From contig JAGXFQ010000005.1 of NCBI GenBank assembly GCA_024637145.1, positions 1 to 64,000 on the forward strand: DNA of 64,000 bases, in the 5' to 3' direction. Source of the stretch: Desulfobulbaceae bacterium (GTDB lineage: Bacteria > Desulfobacterota > Desulfobulbia > Desulfobulbales > SURF-16). Shown here piece by piece: positions 62,909-64,000 of this stretch (position 1 is its first letter; each line of letters starts with the position of its first letter). The notes under the pieces were generated by a model. It worked only from the letters and a program-made list of their open reading frames with translations. It searched no databases and was not told where the DNA came from. The translations under genes and the position numbers were made by a program.

Positions 62909-63850
62909 CTAAAAAATCTGCAGCCCTGAAAATCCTAGAAATGCCAGGGCAAACTGGCCTGCCACAATAAAGGCAATGGGCACACCCTTAAAGGTGGGCG
63001 GGATGTTGGCAAGATCCATACGCTCCCGGACAGAACTCATCAGGTAGAGGGCCAGGAGAAAACCACCGCCAGCGCCCAGAGAGAGCATGAATGTTTCCAG
63101 GAAATTATATTCATTGTCCGCCAGAATAAGGGGCACGGCAATAATAACACAGTTGGCAATCACCAGAACCAGGTAGACGCCAAAGGAGTTAAACAGGGCC
63201 GGGTTTACCTTGCGCAGAATCGTATCAACGGCTTGCACGGTAAGGGATACCAGGCCGATGAAGACCACAATCTGCAGGAAGTTGAGGTCAAAGGGCGTTA
63301 AGATGTATTGGTAGAAAAACCAGCTCATGATGGCCGACACCACCATGACAATGGTGAAGGTGAAGCCCATGCCCTTGGCCGTATCCTTGCGCTTTGAGGT
63401 GCCGAAGAAGACGCAGAGGCCAAGGTATTTGGTGAAGACAAAGTTGTTGATGAGCAGGGCCGAGAGCAGAATGCCGATGAGGTAGCCCAGGTAGGACTTG
63501 GTCACAATAATGGTGGTGGGCTCCTCATCCGGTAGCAGATCGGCAATGGTCACCACATGGCTCTCGGTGGTGTTGAGGGGTTCACTGAAGATAAGGGAAA
63601 CCCCCTTCTCATCTTCCGCCAGGATGATCTCCTTGATCTGCAGACGGATATCAGGATCAGGCTCTTCATAGACCGTGTAGGTGGCGGAATCTACTGCCGC
63701 CTGGGGGGCGACGGGCTGGCTGAAGGTGATGATGATTTCATTGTCTGCTCCGAAACTCTTGTCCGTCACCAGATCCTGGGCCCAGACAAGACCGGGCAGG
63801 ACAAGAAGGAACAGGAGGGTGAGGGTATAGCGCGTCATGATCTTTTTCAT
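62909..63850 (-). CDS. rnfA: Rnf complex subunit RnfA with an exported Ig-like N-terminal extension
   Basis: 313 residues. The C-terminal about 193 residues (from SYLGYLIGI) are a standard RnfA with six transmembrane helices (INNFVFTKYLGLCVFFG). The first about 120 residues are unusual: a signal peptide (1-24, cleavage near VWAQD) and a beta-rich segment (about 30-115) with a SbsA-like Ig pattern. The extension would lie in the periplasm. SD GGGAAGAAG precedes the ATG. Confidence 0.93.
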   Translation of the reverse strand: MKKIMTRYTLTLLFLLVLPGLVWAQDLVTDKSFGADNEIIITFSQPVAPQAAVDSATYTVYEEPDPDIRLQIKEIILAEDEKGVSLIFSEPLNTTESHVVTIADLLPDEEPTTIIVTKSYLGYLIGILLSALLINNFVFTKYLGLCVFFGTSKRKDTAKGMGFTFTIVMVVSAIMSWFFYQYILTPFDLNFLQIVVFIGLVSLTVQAVDTILRKVNPALFNSFGVYLVLVIANCVIIAVPLILADNEYNFLETFMLSLGAGGGFLLALYLMSSVRERMDLANIPPTFKGVPIAFIVAGQFALAFLGFSGLQIF

Positions 63851-63862
63851 TACTTCTTCCCT

Positions 63863-64000
63863 TTATGCCTGCTTCGCCTTTTTATAGGCTATTTCTATGT
63901 AGTTGAAGAATGCCATCATCAAGCCCACCACAAAAAAGCCGGCGCAGGGCAGGATAAAGAAGAGCAGGGGTTTGAAGCCGAGGATGTCATATCCCATCAG
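63863..64000 (-). CDS. rnfE: Rnf complex subunit RnfE, C-terminus
   Basis: The last about 45 codons of RnfE before the stop at 63863: a final transmembrane helix with FKPLLFFILPCAGFFVVG and a basic tail. The rest, and rnfC, D, G, lie beyond the window edge. 12 bp from rnfA. Confidence 0.85.
   Translation of the reverse strand: MMGYDILGFKPLLFFILPCAGFFVVGLMMAFFNYIEIAYKKAKQA

Overview
The window looks like chromosomal DNA of an anaerobic Desulfobacterota bacterium, most likely of the Desulfobulbales. This is inferred from gene content, because no rRNA or taxonomic marker lies in the window. Pointers are an Rnf complex in the C-D-G-E-A-B order with a cluster-rich RnfB, heterodisulfide-reductase/MvhD-type electron carriers next to methylene-tetrahydrofolate reductase modules (Wood-Ljungdahl type C1 metabolism), a NapH-like polyferredoxin, a decayed multihaem cytochrome and many c-di-GMP/PilZ and sigma-54-activator type regulators. 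The DNA is GC-rich and genes are densely packed with many ATGA stop/start overlaps. I found no tRNA, rRNA, CRISPR array, prophage or intact insertion sequence.

Layout. 1-10 kb: the ABC-F translation factor EttA, a GAF-GGDEF diguanylate cyclase, a small Cys-rich winged-helix protein behind a Fur-box-like site, an outer-membrane barrel, a PilZ protein and a membrane histidine kinase with its NarL-type response regulator. 9.9-18.8 kb: a complete minus-strand moxR-DUF58-(DUF4381-like)-batA-batB-batC-batD-batE operon. 18.9-22.7 kb: polyferredoxin, a lipoprotein and a DUF1566 protein. 22.9-29.0 kb, plus strand: glgX, an SGNH hydrolase and a small conserved protein, then a NifA-like activator overlapping queH, a cNMP-domain protein and a small ferredoxin. 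29.0-31.5 kb: bamD, trxB, trxA. 31.7-38.2 kb: a TetR-controlled tripartite RND efflux operon with a convincing palindromic operator. 38.2-48.2 kb: Na/Pi cotransporter homologue, umuDC, an MBL hydrolase, an odd PilZ-PAS-PAS-AAA protein whose ATPase core is degenerate, a small lipoprotein, a YjdF-like protein and a response regulator with a His-less Hpt-like domain. 48.2-48.8 kb is a graveyard: a fragment of a sigma-54 activator abuts, head to head, the C-terminus of a multihaem cytochrome with two frameshifts. 49-58.7 kb: three separate methylene-THF-reductase-related genes (homocysteine methyltransferase/MTHFR fusion, stand-alone MetV, MetF-MetV fusion), an HdrC-ferredoxin fusion with MvhD, the TusA-DsrE protein YedF, kdsD and purF. 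59-64 kb: a methyltransferase, a zinc-ribbon protein, aat, and the distal part of an rnf operon (rnfE partial, rnfA, rnfB, apbE).

How the genes fit together. The right half is coherent with reductive or oxidative C1 chemistry coupled to low-potential electrons: the HdrC-Fd/MvhD pair can deliver electrons to MetV and a MetF partner, while Rnf links ferredoxin and NAD to an ion gradient and ApbE attaches FMN to Rnf subunits. The left half is dominated by envelope biology (Bat, BamD, OmpV-like barrel, RND efflux) and second-messenger or phosphorelay signalling. The most unusual items are the degenerate PilZ-PAS-AAA protein, the exported Ig-like extension fused to RnfA, the HdrC-ferredoxin fusion lacking HdrA/HdrB partners, and the composite pseudogene at 48.2-48.8 kb. 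Start sites were revised downstream of the longest reading frame wherever a signal peptide, Shine-Dalgarno (SD) site, overlap or family length required it.
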